Below the pieces are notes generated by a model that was given only the letters and a program-made list of their open reading frames with translations, made no database searches and was not told the origin of the DNA. DNA of 64,000 nucleotides from Aptenodytes patagonicus (taxonomy: Eukaryota; Chordata; Aves; Sphenisciformes; Spheniscidae): the NCBI RefSeq assembly GCF_965638725.1, contig NC_134951.1:1612001-1676000 (forward strand). Reading direction: 5' to 3'. How positions within the stretch are numbered: the first letter of the stretch is position 1; the number at the start of each line of letters is the position of its first letter. A program made the position numbers and the translations under genes. Shown here in pieces: positions 12,839 to 22,530 of this stretch.

Positions 12839-13765
12839 AAGCGAAGCAAAAAAGTGTTTGATGGCCTGATAATCTGGGAATTTATTGCTCCATCTGCTCC
12901 ACGTCCTCCAGCATTTAGTTATTTAATATTTTATTCTTTTTTTAACTCCCTGCTTTTTTTTTTTTTTAAACACCCACGCGCTGCCGGGAAATCCCGACGT
13001 GTTGGGCGATGCAAACAGACAGAACCTGCTCGACTCCCGTTTGGGAGCTTTTGGGATTACTAATCCCCAAACACCCCGTATTAGATGGGGCGAAGGTTTC
13101 ACCAGGACTCGAGAGGCTGCTTGGGACCCGCTCCGGGGTCCGATGCGTTGGGTTTCGTCAGCTCCGGCTCGTGCACCGAGTCGTGTCGGGTCTCAGCGCT
13201 GGGACGCGCTAGTTAAGCAGGGACGGGCTTAATTAATTATCCTGCTGGATTGATTAGCAGTTGCTCTTCTCACCACTTCTGCCAGCGTCCCCTGTGGCAA
13301 TCCTGCCTCTTTGGGGATTCGTTTTAACCACTGACCTGCACCCCACATCCAGGACAGGATCCCCCGCCCAGCCTGCACCCCACATCGAGGCAGGAGGTCG
13401 CCAGCCTGCCCCCCATATACAGACAGGGACCTCAGCTTGCACCCCACGTCCAGGACAGGGGGTCCCCAGCTTGCACCCCCCACCCAGCGCTGTCCTCCTG
13501 CTATGGGGGCCTCAGTCGCGCAGACCCCGCGCGGGCGGCGGCCGCACGCACAGTATTGTCGCCTCGTCTCTACGTGTCTCCGGCCTAGCGGCGACTCGCC
13601 GAGGCGCGGGCGGACGAGTGTCGCCGGGCCGGGCCGGGCCCGGCCGGGCCAGGCCAGGCCGTACCTGGGCAGAGCGCAGTCCCGCTCGCAGGAGCCCAGG
13701 AAGTGCTGCAGGCCGGGCCCGAAGAGCACGCCGCCGAGGTCGAACAACACGGCCCGCCGCGCCAT
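4072..13765 (-). CDS. EPHX2: EPHX2, bifunctional soluble epoxide hydrolase, 19 coding exons, 562 aa
   Basis: Hydrolyses fatty-acid epoxides such as epoxyeicosatrienoates to diols; the family's N-terminal HAD domain is a lipid-phosphate phosphatase. Exons, 5' to 3': 13665-13765, 12229-12313, 11925-12084, 11155-11345, 10909-11031, 10487-10561, 10022-10117, 9619-9697, 9353-9387, 9211-9237, 7040-7125, 6768-6879, 6361-6435, 5325-5370, 5126-5228, 4819-4888, 4660-4740, 4257-4315, 4072-4156. All phases join, giving 562 residues (human 555). Hydrolase residues are all present: D335 in HDWGG, Y383, Y471 (WYRNM), D501 (TAGKD) and H529 (CGHW). HAD motifs T123/N124, K160 and D184/D185 are kept, but the first motif reads FDLGGVL, so D9 is kept and D11 is Gly. 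The C-terminus is KISRL, a canonical peroxisomal PTS1. Intron 5 uses a GC donor. Exons 9 and 10 are only 35 and 27 nt. The start is the Met of MARRAVLFD, aligning with the human start; an upstream in-frame Met at 13804 is possible but less likely. Confidence 0.97.
5515..5733. repeat. Minisatellite, 73-nt unit x 3, EPHX2 intron 13
   Basis: Three copies start at 5515, 5588 and 5661 with an exact 73-nt step. Copies 2 and 3 are almost identical and copy 1 is more diverged. Each carries CGCATCCC or TGCATCCC, then GATGCAGGAACCCAC and CGCAGCCCCGGG. Confidence 0.93.
9057..9125. repeat. 37-nt tandem duplication, EPHX2 intron 10
   Basis: A segment with GAGCTCAGCTGTCCCTGCAT occurs at 9063 and again at 9100, a 37-nt step. 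It is intronic and has no coding role. Confidence 0.8.
10562..10908 (-). other. EPHX2: EPHX2 intron 5 with a GC-AG border
   Basis: Exon 5 ends in the codons for SGVQ, followed on the minus strand by CAG|GCACGT; the acceptor is CCCCGCAG|CTTCTC. Using the GC dinucleotide gives an exon of exactly 41 codons in phase 0, matching the known vertebrate border after the equivalent Gln. The nearest GT choices in that stretch would shift the frame. GC-AG introns are about 1% of vertebrate introns and are often regulated or weak. Confidence 0.85.
11790..11855. repeat. 26-nt tandem repeat, EPHX2 intron 3
   Basis: The unit GTGGTGGGACCGACCAGGGACCCC, with small changes, is present about two and a half times just outside EPHX2 exon 3 in intron 3. 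Confidence 0.8.
12810..12832. repeat. T23 homopolymer, EPHX2 intron 1
   Basis: A run of 23 T followed by AATATAAAGCG. It could be the poly(A) tail of an old minus-strand retrocopy or SINE, but I see no element body next to it, so it is recorded only as a simple repeat. Confidence 0.85.
13336..13487. repeat. Degenerate ~33-nt minisatellite, EPHX2 intron 1
   Basis: Five copies of a unit beginning CTGCACCCCACATCCAGG start at about 13336, 13374, 13407, 13437 and 13470, with spacings of 30-38 nt. Confidence 0.8.
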
Positions 13766-13960
13766 GGCCGCCCCACCGCCGCCGGCACCCGGGCTCGAAC
13801 CCACGGCCCCGCCGCCGCCAGCTCTGAGGCCCCTCCAACCGCCCCGCAGGCCCCGCCCCCGCGGCCTCGCCCCGCCCCCTGCCTGGGCGCCGCGCTGGGT
13901 CCTAGCGCCGCCGTTCGGCGCCCGTCACGGGGGGTGCCCTCCCGGTGCAGGGGAGCATCC
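13500..13960 (-). promoter_or_regulatory. EPHX2: CpG-island promoter of EPHX2 with GC boxes
   Basis: Very CpG-dense sequence surrounds EPHX2 exon 1. Upstream of the start codon at 13765, GC-box (Sp1-type) matches CCCCGCCCCC and CCCCGCCCCCT lie at about 13851-13860 and 13870-13880. I see no TATA box. This fits a housekeeping, multi-start-site promoter firing to the left. The transcription start itself is inferred. Confidence 0.65.
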
Positions 13961-14283
13961 TCAGGGCACCCCTGCACGGAGGACACCCCCCTCCGTCCCA
14001 CCAGCCCCCTCCCGGTCCCGTGGGGCTGTGGAAACCCCGGCCCCCACCTCTGTGGGTGGCAGCCCACCGGTCCCCCGCTGCTGTGGGTGCCCACGGGTGC
14101 CCGCCTTTCCACCCACTGGGGTTTTGCCCATAAACGCGTTTTCTCCCACTAACGGGGAGCCCGGGACCCCCCTCAGCTCCCGCAGCACCCCAAGGTGCCG
14201 CAGCACCCGCTGACCCATCCTGCCTGCACCCAGCTCCGAGGGGCCTAACGGGGCTGGAAGTGGGAACGGGCAGGGGCGCACAG

Positions 14284-14860
14284 GCAGGACTGGCCACGTG
14301 CTGCAGGCGTGCACACGCGTGTGCACACACCTGCACGCAGGCGTGCAGGCACGTTCACGTGCACACAGATGCACACGCACGTGCCTGCATACGTGCAGGA
14401 AGACATGCACACGGATACGCGCACCTGCACGTGTGCACACCTCCATGCATACACACGTGCACGCATGTACGTACACATGCACAAAAACGCATGCGCGCAA
14501 GCACGCACATGAGCACACACATGCAGACACGCATGCCGCCAGGCACGCTGCTGAGGATGTGTGCGCACCGTTAAGCATGTGCGTGCGTCTCCGAGCACAC
14601 GTGTGCGCACTGAGGCTGCGCGCGCGTGTGCGTGCGTGCGCGCTGCCAAGGATGCGCATGCACGCTCGGCGCGTGTGCGCACGCTCGGCACATGTGTGCA
14701 GTGCCAGGCATGTGCGTGCACGCTGAGCACACGTGTGCGCTGCTGAGCACGCGTGTGCACTGCTGAGCACGCGTGTGCACCACCAGGCAGGTGTGTGGGC
14801 ACCGAGCATGTACGTGCACGCTCAGCGCACGCCTGCACGCCAAGCATATATCTGCACACG
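14284..14860. repeat. Alternating purine-pyrimidine array (CA/TG with CpG)
   Basis: Nearly 580 bp made almost entirely of alternating purine and pyrimidine, with many GCACACG, GCGTGTGC and ACGTGCA blocks and frequent CpG steps. Such sequence readily adopts Z-DNA under negative supercoiling. It lies between the EPHX2 promoter and the CpG-rich block that may start the next plus-strand gene. Open frames over it are repeat artefacts. Confidence 0.9.
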
Positions 14861-14989
14861 CATGCACACCGCCCGGCCATTTTGGCAATCCTGAACCCCC
14901 CCCCCCCCCAGGAGGGGCAGCCTCAGGGGGGGACACGCGACCCCCCCCCCCCCCCGCACCCCGAACCAGCCCCGGCAGCACCGCCTGCT

Positions 14990-15130
14990 CGGTGCCAGAC
15001 ACGGCGCGCCCGTGGCCGTGGCCATGCGTGTGCGTGCGCGTGGGCCGGCCCCGCCTCGGGGAGCCGCCGGCAGTGCCGTGGCGGGACGGCCGCGTCGCCG
15101 AGCGAGCGGTGAGCGGGGCAGGGGGGGCCG
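14990..15130 (+). promoter_or_regulatory. CpG-rich block with possible noncoding first exon of the 16.6 kb gene
   Basis: This block is CpG-dense and ends in GAGCGAGCG followed by the strong plus-strand splice donor GTGAGCGGG at 15109. The next plausible plus-strand acceptor joined to a start codon is at 16643, six bases before an ATG. I infer a noncoding first exon ending at 15108 and a promoter here, head-to-head with EPHX2 at about 1.2 kb. No transcript evidence was available. Confidence 0.4.
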
Positions 15131-16386
15131 GGAGGGCTGGGCAGCCGTTTCGCGGGCAATCCCAGCCCCCTGCCTCAGTTTCCCCGCCTGCAAAACAAGC
15201 GGTGGGATGCTGGCTCGGCCACAGCTTCGGAGGAGGGGGGAGCTGGGGGGGGGGGGGATAACTGCACCCCTGGACGGTGCAGCAGAGCTGGGGGGGGCTG
15301 TTCCTTGCTGGGATGGCTATCGGGGAGGGGGCAGAGTTATTTTAGGGGGGGCTCAAGCCCAGACAAGCCATGCATTTATTGGCAGCATCCCTCTGCCGGG
15401 CCTCAGTGTCCCCCATCCCTCATCCCCGACTTCCCACTGTCCCCGGGACCCCTGATGGGACCCCCCAGCATCCTCCCGAGGTGGTCCAGCGCCGGGTGGG
15501 TGGATGAAACCCCCTTCCCTGCCTCCTGACATGGCTCAGATCTCCGGCGGGCGAAGGCCTTTCCTCCTCCCATCACGGCAGGGGCAGCTCCGGCACAGCC
15601 CCTCCGCTCACCCCAAAACCGGGGCCGGCTGCAGGTCCGAACCACCCCAAGTCCCGGCCGCCGCGACGCCAAGCCCGGCTTCTCCCTGGCAAAAAGGTGG
15701 GAGCATTTCGGGGTGTGCGGGGGGTGGGTGGAGAGGGGAAAAGGAAGAATTTTGCTGGCCTGTTGCTATTCCGGTGGGAAGAGCCAGGAGGAACAACCCA
15801 GCCGTGGTGCCAGCGAAATGCCAGCGCGGCTACGCCTCTGAGACCCGGCCAGCTCCTGGCAGGGCTGGGCCACGGTGCCGCTGCGGTCTCCGCCGGGGGG
15901 GTCTCCCGGCTGCCGTTCCCCCCCTCCCCTCTTTTGGGGCTCTCTGCTCCAGAGCAAAAACCACCCACCCCTGCCAGGTGCTGGCCTGAGACCTGGGAAG
16001 CTCATTGCACCCCAGGATGCTGGCAGAGAGCCTGGAGGCCAACGGGAGCCCCCGTCCCTCTGCAGAGGGGCTTGGGGCCGGCTCGGAGGGTGTGGGGTGC
16101 CGGTGGGGACACCCCCCCCCCCCCGAGCCCCCCGAGCCCCCGCGCCTGCCGCGCCGGCAGCTTCTGGCACCCGCTCCCCTGGCCCCGGCGCCAAGGCTTT
16201 CCGGCAGCGGTTTTGAAAGAGCCGTATTGTCTGCCCCCCCCCACCGTGGCCTCCTGTTTTTCCGTGGCTCCCAAGGGGAGTTTTGGGGGGTCAAGCTGCC
16301 CCCTGGCAGGATCAGCCTCACCCCAGCCCTCGCCGTAACCCCTCCGTGCCTCAGTTTCCCCATTGCTATGCTCCATGTGCTGCGCT

Positions 16387-16406
16387 GGGGGGGGGGGGGG
16401 GGGGGG
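16387..16406. repeat. G20 homopolymer
   Basis: Twenty consecutive G on the plus strand, about 240 bp upstream of the first coding exon of the plus-strand gene at 16.65 kb. Length is likely unreliable; G-quadruplex forming. Confidence 0.88.
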
Positions 16407-16602
16407 CGGTGCAGAAAGGGTCCCCCCCTGCCCGGGGTGGGGGGGGTCCACCCCCAAATCCCAAAGCCTGGCAGCCAGAGATGCATATGCATGGAAAAAA
16501 TAAGGTTGCTTGGGGGATTTTGCTGGTGTGAACTGGGGGGATCCCTGGGGAGGACCCAAAAAGGTCTCAGAGGGTGTCTCAGCTGCAGTCTCGACCCCCC
16601 CG

Positions 16603-16622
16603 CCCCCCCCCCCCCCCCCCCC
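16603..16622 (+). repeat. C20 run inside a splice-acceptor pyrimidine tract
   Basis: After seven C and one G, twenty C in a row lead into ATTTCTCTTTGCTCCTGCAG, the acceptor of the first coding exon of the unrecognised gene. The run therefore forms part of the pyrimidine tract in the RNA, and its complement is a G-quadruplex former on the template strand. Confidence 0.85.
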
Positions 16623-16648
16623 ATTTCTCTTTGCTCCTGCAGGACACC

Positions 16649-17793
16649 ATGGTCCCAGGGGGCCCCGGCTGGTGCCTGCTGGTGGGGCTCTGCGCCCTCG
16701 TTCCCCCCATCACCCCCCAGGGGGGACCAGAAGACGACGTGACACCCGGCATCAGGACAGAGGGGCTGGGGTACCACCTCGCCCAGGACGGGGACCCCCT
16801 CTGGGACCCCCAGCGCTGCGGCATCACCTTCCACACCCCCAGCCCTTGCAGCCCCCGTGGGCCACCCCCCTCAGCCTCTCGCGATGAGCTGGATCATCTC
16901 AAGAACCTCTTGCAGGACACCAAGGCCAGCCTGAAGGATGTGGAGACCACGGCCACGCTGGAGGACAACCAGACCCGCTACCAGGACATCATCACCGAGG
17001 CGCTGCCCGCCATCCACGGGGCCAACCTGGAATTTCAGGAGAGCCTGGACAACGTCCGCAGGGACCTGGAGGCTCACGTGGCTGAGGCCGATCACCCACG
17101 GACGGCCGAGAAGAAGGAGAAGTAAGTGCCATGGAAAGGGGACGGACCAGGGGAGGTGCTCCATGGAGCTGACGTCCCACACTCCATGGGTGGGAGCCAG
17201 CCCCAGGCTGCGGTCACCTGGGGGGGTCTGGGTGTCCCCAGGGGTCCCACAGCCTTCATGGTGGCTCTCAGGTGACACGTGGGGTTTGGATGCTCAGCAA
17301 ACCGCTGCTGTCAACATCCACGCGTGTGTCCCTGCCCTAAACGCACCGCAGCGGGGCCGGTGAGGGGTCCTCCGAGGGCAGGGTGGGGGGTGGGATGTCA
17401 GGAGTGGGGGGGTTGTCACTCCTAAACCAGTGACCCAGCACAGCTGAGCCACGGCGTGATGATGGAGCAGCGTTTGCCAGGATGGAGGAGTTGGGGCACC
17501 TCCTCTCCCAGGTTGGGGACCCCCTCCGGGACCCCCAGTGCAGCAGCATCACCTTCCACACCCCGCTGCGGGGGGGCTGGTGGGGACACTGAGCCCACTC
17601 TTCCCCCCACCGCCACCTCCCCCCCCGCCCCAGGCTGCGGAAGGGTGTCCGCGTGGTGGCCCACATGCTACGGCTCACCGGCCGCCTGGCCCAGACCCTC
17701 GACGACACCTCCCGCCGTCTCCACGCTGAGCTGAGCCGGCGCCTGCAGAGCTCGGCCGCCCACGCTGCCGCCGCCGCCGCCGCCGAGCCCTAG
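16649..17793 (+). CDS. Unrecognised predicted secreted coiled-coil protein, 210 aa
   Basis: I do not recognise this gene. Two coding exons, 16649-17121 and 17634-17793, are joined by a strong donor (GAGAA|GTAAGT) and a CCCCAG acceptor; the phase-2 junction restores one frame ending at TAG 17791-17793. The first exon begins at 16643 after a CTCCTGCAG acceptor, so an upstream noncoding exon is expected. Residues 1-24 form a signal peptide (hydrophobic WCLLVGLCALV). Residues 25-78 are Gly/Pro-rich with two cysteines, C57 and C67. Residues 79-196 are charged, helical and heptad-like (start DELDHLKNLLQ; later LEFQESLDNVRRDLE and RLAQTLDDTSRRLHAEL) with one N-glycosylation site, N107-Q-T. A short Ala run (202-208) ends the chain. 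Codon structure, a clean splice pair and the helical pattern running across the junction argue for a real gene. Function unknown; a secreted, possibly oligomeric protein is inferred. Confidence 0.72.
17482..17573 (+). repeat. Partial copy of the gene's own first coding exon, inside its intron
   Basis: About 80-90 bp in the intron closely resemble exon bases about 16765-16850: both read GGGACCCCCT(C)..GGGACCCCCAG, then GCATCACCTTCCACACCCC. Translated in the matching frame, the copy gives LGHLLSQVGDPLRDPQ then ITFHTP, against LGYHLAQDGDPLWDPQ then ITFHTP in the exon. The copy keeps an open frame through the similar part, with scattered differences, so the duplication is not brand new. It could be an alternative exon or a dead duplicate. 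Confidence 0.8.
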
Positions 17794-18520
17794 GACAGCG
17801 GGGACGGGCTCCGCCGTCACCCTGCGTATGGCCTTGCTTGCTGGTAGGACCCCAACCCGGCTCATCTCCACGGCTTTTGGGGTGTCCTGGCTCCTCTCCC
17901 CGGCCCCGGGAGCGGAGACTTTGCGCGGGGTGTTTGAAGAGTAGTCTGGGCGCTGGAGCCAGCGGTGCTGGGAGGGGACGGGAGGTTGCTGCCTGCTACG
18001 TGACGCCATCGCACACGCGGGTGCCATCGCACGTGTGATGCCATTGCATATGCGACGCCCATAACCCCAGTCCCAAGCCTGCAATGCATTTATCCCGCAG
18101 GAGCTCTGCCCTCGTCTAGCAGAGCCTGGTGCCACCGTGTGTGCCCAGCCCCGTGCCCGGGGGAAAAGCCCTTCTTCCCATCCCCAGCCGACCTCTGCGC
18201 CCCTTCGGTCCTCCCTGGAGGAGCTTTATTCACACAGGCTCCCTTTTTTCACAGCTAGCCAGCCCCGCGTGCCGACAGCTAAGCCATCACACCCGGAGCC
18301 TTGCCTGAACCGGGCTCCTGGGGCTCCCCGGAGGGCCTTAAAAATTAACCCCAGCTCTTTTGGGGCTTGGCTGCATCTTGCCGGTGATCCGGCAGCATCA
18401 CTGCCCGCCCGGCATGGGCAGAGCCGCTGCCGGCCCCGGTTAATCCTTCGCCCTTGGGAGCCTCAGGGTGCACAGGGCAGGGCAGGCAGTGGGAGAGCAG
18501 CTGGAGATGAACCGCCCGGC

Positions 18521-18526
18521 AATAAA
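18521..18526 (+). terminator. Candidate poly(A) signal of the 16.6 kb gene
   Basis: AATAAA about 730 nt after the TAG at 17791-17793. A second AATAAA at 18780-18785 is an equal candidate. No transcript evidence. Confidence 0.35.
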
Positions 18527-20309
18527 TCGAAGCTGGGAACTCGAGTGCTCTCAATCCGCTGAGGTTTGGGCAGCGGGAAAACAGCTGGAGGCAGAAAATC
18601 CCTCTGCGTTTGTAAGCCCGGAGGTTCTCCCAGGAGGCTGGAGGGAATGGCCAGCGCTGCTCAGGCACGCAGGGCTCGGGGCACCCCGCTACCCCCACGG
18701 TGCACCCTAAGGACGGGCAAGAGGCAGAAATACCCCCGGGCAGCGGCAGCGGCACTTCTGCAGGGGCTGCAGGCAGTGAAATAAAGATGCATTGCGCTCT
18801 GCCAGGCGTCAGCGTTATCTCCGCATCTGTTTACTCTCCATCCTCTGCTGTCTAAGGGAAAAGGAGGACGGACGAGGTTGTCTGCAGCGTTAACTGCCCC
18901 TCCACCTCCAAAACAGTTGACCCCAATCAGGAGCCCAGCGAAGGAGATGGACCCCTCCCCAGCATCCACGATGCTTCCCACCCCCCTCCCCAGCCTTCAA
19001 CCCACCATCCCAGCAGTCAGCTCTGGTTTTTTCTCCCCAGAAAAATCAATGTTGCTTGTCTCTTTTTCCTGATTAATTTGCTACGGTCTTACCCGACTCA
19101 TCCTTCTTCCTCATTCCCTTCCTTTGGTGGTCCTGGATTGATCTCCTCGAGTGGTCCTCGCAATTTCCAGCTGCTCCCCATCCCTCTGGCATCCATCGCC
19201 CCGTCTTCCCCCCTCCCCATCACCCCAGCTTCGGGGGTCCGTCCGACACCAAACACCCTCCCTTCGGCCTCGCAGGCCGCCTTGGGACGTGGCCGTGGGC
19301 TGAGGGCTCCGCACCATGGCACGGAGACAGGGCTTTGCATCGCACCGCTGGCTGCAGCGTGGTTCCCCGGGGCGGGGGAGGTTTGCCAGGCTTTAAAAAA
19401 AAGGGTAGTTTGATGCAATCACGACATCGATGAGACATCTGGATCACCCCGATGTGATCGGTGCATCGGTGAGATGTTCGTGGCCTTGGGTCCGGAGAGG
19501 GGACAACCCAATATCTGCCTGGCTTTGGCATTGGCTGCTGCTGGGATGGTGGGGTGCCGGCTCCGTGGTCCTATTCCCCATGGATTTCTGGTGTTCAGCA
19601 TCCCAAGGATGGTGGGGATAGCCACACGGATGCAGGCAGGATGGGGGTCCTGCAGCGGAGCAAGGGGAGCAGCAAATTCAGGTGCCCTCCATGCCCGGGT
19701 CTGCCTCTTCATTTATCTCCCAGGGGAAAGGAAGAAAATTGTTGGGCAGGTCCCCCAGGGTTGGAAATTGCAGTCCTGGGCTTCATTTGCAGGAAGGCTG
19801 CGCGTTAAATTTCCTAGCAGGAAGGAAGGAGAGAGGCTGGTCTGGGGAAGACGGCTGGATCCTCGCCCGGGAGGTTGAGAAGCAGGGGGGAGCTCTGGGT
19901 TTCCCATCCTCTTGCGGGCGGAGAACCACCTCTCCTGCCCAAAGTAGCCCTGTCCCCATCCCTGTCCCCCATCCCCTCGGATGGGGACACCTGAGACAGG
20001 AGGGGAAAGGGGTCTGCAGTGGAGGGGGAGATGCTGGATGCTGCCCTGACTTTGCTTTCCCAATTTTGCAACCGTCCCCTTGGCAGCGTTTTATGGGGGC
20101 GAGCGTGGGCTGAGGCAGGCGCTGCGTGGGGCCAGCTCAAGACTTTGCACCCCATTTTCCCCAGAGCAGGGGACATCACCGTTCCCTGGAGCTGCCCTGC
20201 CCACGGGCAGGTTGGCACCAAAGCCCCAGCCCGGGGCTGTGGAGCAAGTGGGGAAACCCTGGTCTGGGGGGGGCTAGCCCCCCTCACCGGTGCAAGAAGC
20301 CTGGCCCTT

Positions 20310-20515
20310 TGCAACGCCCCCTGCGATGCCCCATGCGATGCCTCATGCAATTCCCCGTGCAATTCCCCGTGCAATGCCCCCTGCGATGCCCCCTGCAATG
20401 CCCCGTGCAATTCCCCGTGCAATTCCCCGTGCGATGCCCCCTGCAGTGCCCCGTGCAATTCCCCGTGCAATCCCCCATGCAATGCCCCCTGCGATGCCCC
20501 GTGACGCCCACTGCA
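20310..20515. repeat. 12-nt tandem array
   Basis: About 17 copies of a 12-nt unit, TGCAATTCCCCG, with variants TGCGATGCCCCC and TGCAATGCCCCG. As 12 is a multiple of 3, every frame repeats a four-residue motif, for example Gly-Ile-Ala-Arg on the minus strand. The long frames over it are artefacts. Confidence 0.93.
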
Positions 20516-21201
20516 ATACCCCAAGGGATGTGCCCTGCAACCCCCCGTTCTGTGCTCTGGTTCTGCTGCTCCACAGCACTTTGGCTCCTGTTCTCCTTCC
20601 CTCTCCCTCCCCATCCTCACACGTAAAGCCCAACATCCCCTTCCCTCTCCCCGGCCGAGGGGTGCTTTGGAAGAGACTAAGAAAACCCTGGCAAATCCAG
20701 CCCTTTCCAACCCCGGGGAAGCTTTGCCAATGCACGGGCGGCGAGGAGGGCCAGGAGAGCCGACGCCCCTCCAGCCTTCCTCCCCCTCGTCCCCCCGGCC
20801 TCCCCTCCTTCCCTGCCTGGGCATGGCTCTCCCTCCTCCCCCAGCCTCTGTCGTCACCGTCACCGCTTTGAGTAAGAGCTGAGACATCCTTCCCCGGAGC
20901 CCAGTCCTCGCCGGAGCCCTCCGCAGCACAGCATCCCAACCCCGGCATGGCAGAGGGAACAGGGGGCTTTGGGGACCCGTCCTTGCTCTCCCTGCAGCAG
21001 GTAAGGGGGTTCATTGGGTCCAGGCTGGGTGGGAGGGAGAGAAGCTCTTTTTCCCTGCAAATATCCATGATTAAAGCTGTTTGCAGAGTGCTGAGGACGG
21101 TTAGGGAGCAACGGGGCAGCAGCGGCAGGGAAAGTTTCCCAGCTCTGCCTGAAGTTCCCATCTAAAACCCCCAAATCCCCTGCTGTCCGCCTTTAAAATC
21201 C

Positions 21202-21220
21202 AATAAATAAGTTATTTATT
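21202..21220. terminator. Perfect palindrome carrying AATAAA on both strands
   Basis: AATAAATAAGTTATTTATT is a 9-bp perfect inverted repeat around a central G. It puts AATAAA in both directions, so it could end convergent transcripts. I see no convincing gene ending here on either strand, so a role is speculative. Confidence 0.4.
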
Positions 21221-22410
21221 CTCGCTGCCTCCCTGACCGCACGTCGGGATGCCGAGAGCTTCGCCGGGCTCGCCGCGGTCGCAGGCATCCTCCGGTCCAG
21301 CCTTTAGCATCCGCACGGGGCAGGTTTCTGCATCCCTCCGGGAAAGTGGTTGGCAAGTACCAGCGAGCAGCGTTTCGCAGGCACGTAGGTGCCTCCCGGG
21401 GCATCTCTGCTGCAGGGTCAGCACGCTTCAAACCGGGCGCTTTCTGTCACGCAGCGATGGGAAATCCATCAGGGGAATGGTTTGGATGCGGGGAGACAAG
21501 GCAGGGCTGTCGGTAAAGGTCAGGCAGGAGGGCAGGGCTGCCCGCCCCGCTGCCCGGCTCTGCCAGAGCTGCCCGGTGCCGCTGGAGGAGCACCGAGGCG
21601 GGCGAAGCAGCGGCAGGGGAGGGGAAGGGGGGTGCGGGTGCAAGATGCTGGCCAGGTGGCGGGGTGCCACGGCACCCTGGGGTGGCCTGTGTGAGTGCGT
21701 GCGTGCAGCCTCCCACCCACGCAGCCCCCTTCCCGCCTACCTACCCATCCCCATCCCCACCGCGACCCGTGGGTGCGTGTCCCGCGTGGGCTCCTCTCCA
21801 CCCATGTGTCGTCCCCCCCCCAAACCCTCTTTGCCACGTAGAGGCAGTTTCAGGCACAGCTTTGCATCACCCAGGGCACCTCCTTCCCCTCTTCAGTATC
21901 TATCAGAGCTTTGGGGAACGCATGACATCCCCACTCGTGTGACCCTATAACCAAGCTCGGAGCGGGAGCAGCTCCCCCAGCCCACCCCGTACTCTCCGGT
22001 ATATTTAGATATCTCAGCCAGGAGAGGCACATCCATAATTTTCTCTTCAGCTCAGCGCAGTGGCCGGTGTTTCTCCTCCCGTTTCCCACCCCCTCCGCCA
22101 TCCACGTATTAATCAGTTGAAAACTGCGCAGAAGATGATGATGAGTTCAGGAGGGCTTCGTGGTTTTACCGGGCCAGGGAGGACTTTAAGCCAAAGGAGC
22201 TTCTTGTTTAGCAACATCAGTGCTGGGCTGGGAACCTCTTTCTCTTCGGGGATGAAAGCAATTGCCTCCCGGAGAGGGGAGAGTGCTGCTGGGGGCACGG
22301 GTCAGGTGTGGAGGAGTCACCTTGTAAGCAGGAGCAGATTTTGGAGCCTCTGCAGAGCAAGTGATTTCTCCCCTTGCAGAGATTTGCTTTGCTGGGGAGG
22401 GGAAGCGAAC

Positions 22411-22530
22411 ACATCCATGGATGGGTGGATGGGTGCAAGGATCAATGGATGCATGCGTGGATGGATGAACGCACAGATTCATGGACGCATGGATAGATGC
22501 ATGGATGAGGGTGGATGGTGAAAGGATGAT
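22411..22530. repeat. Degenerate (GGAT)n array
   Basis: Tetranucleotide-type repeat built from ATGGATGGGTGG and ATGCATGG blocks, about 0.8 kb upstream of the CHRNA2 start codon. Confidence 0.8.

Larger units (their letters stand above)
15131..16642. other. Probable intron or upstream region of the unrecognised gene
   Basis: No exon or element that I recognise. GC-rich, with many C and G runs. If the donor at 15109 is used, this is intron 1 of the plus-strand gene that follows. Confidence 0.45.

Noticed and set aside
12790-12840. T23 run as the tail of a retrotransposon or processed pseudogene
   Set aside because: No LINE, SINE or gene-like body or target-site duplication is visible next to it.
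13780-13800. GGGTTCGAGCCC on the minus strand, like a tRNA T-arm (B box)
   Set aside because: No A box, acceptor stem or cloverleaf could be formed around it; it lies in the GC-rich EPHX2 promoter.
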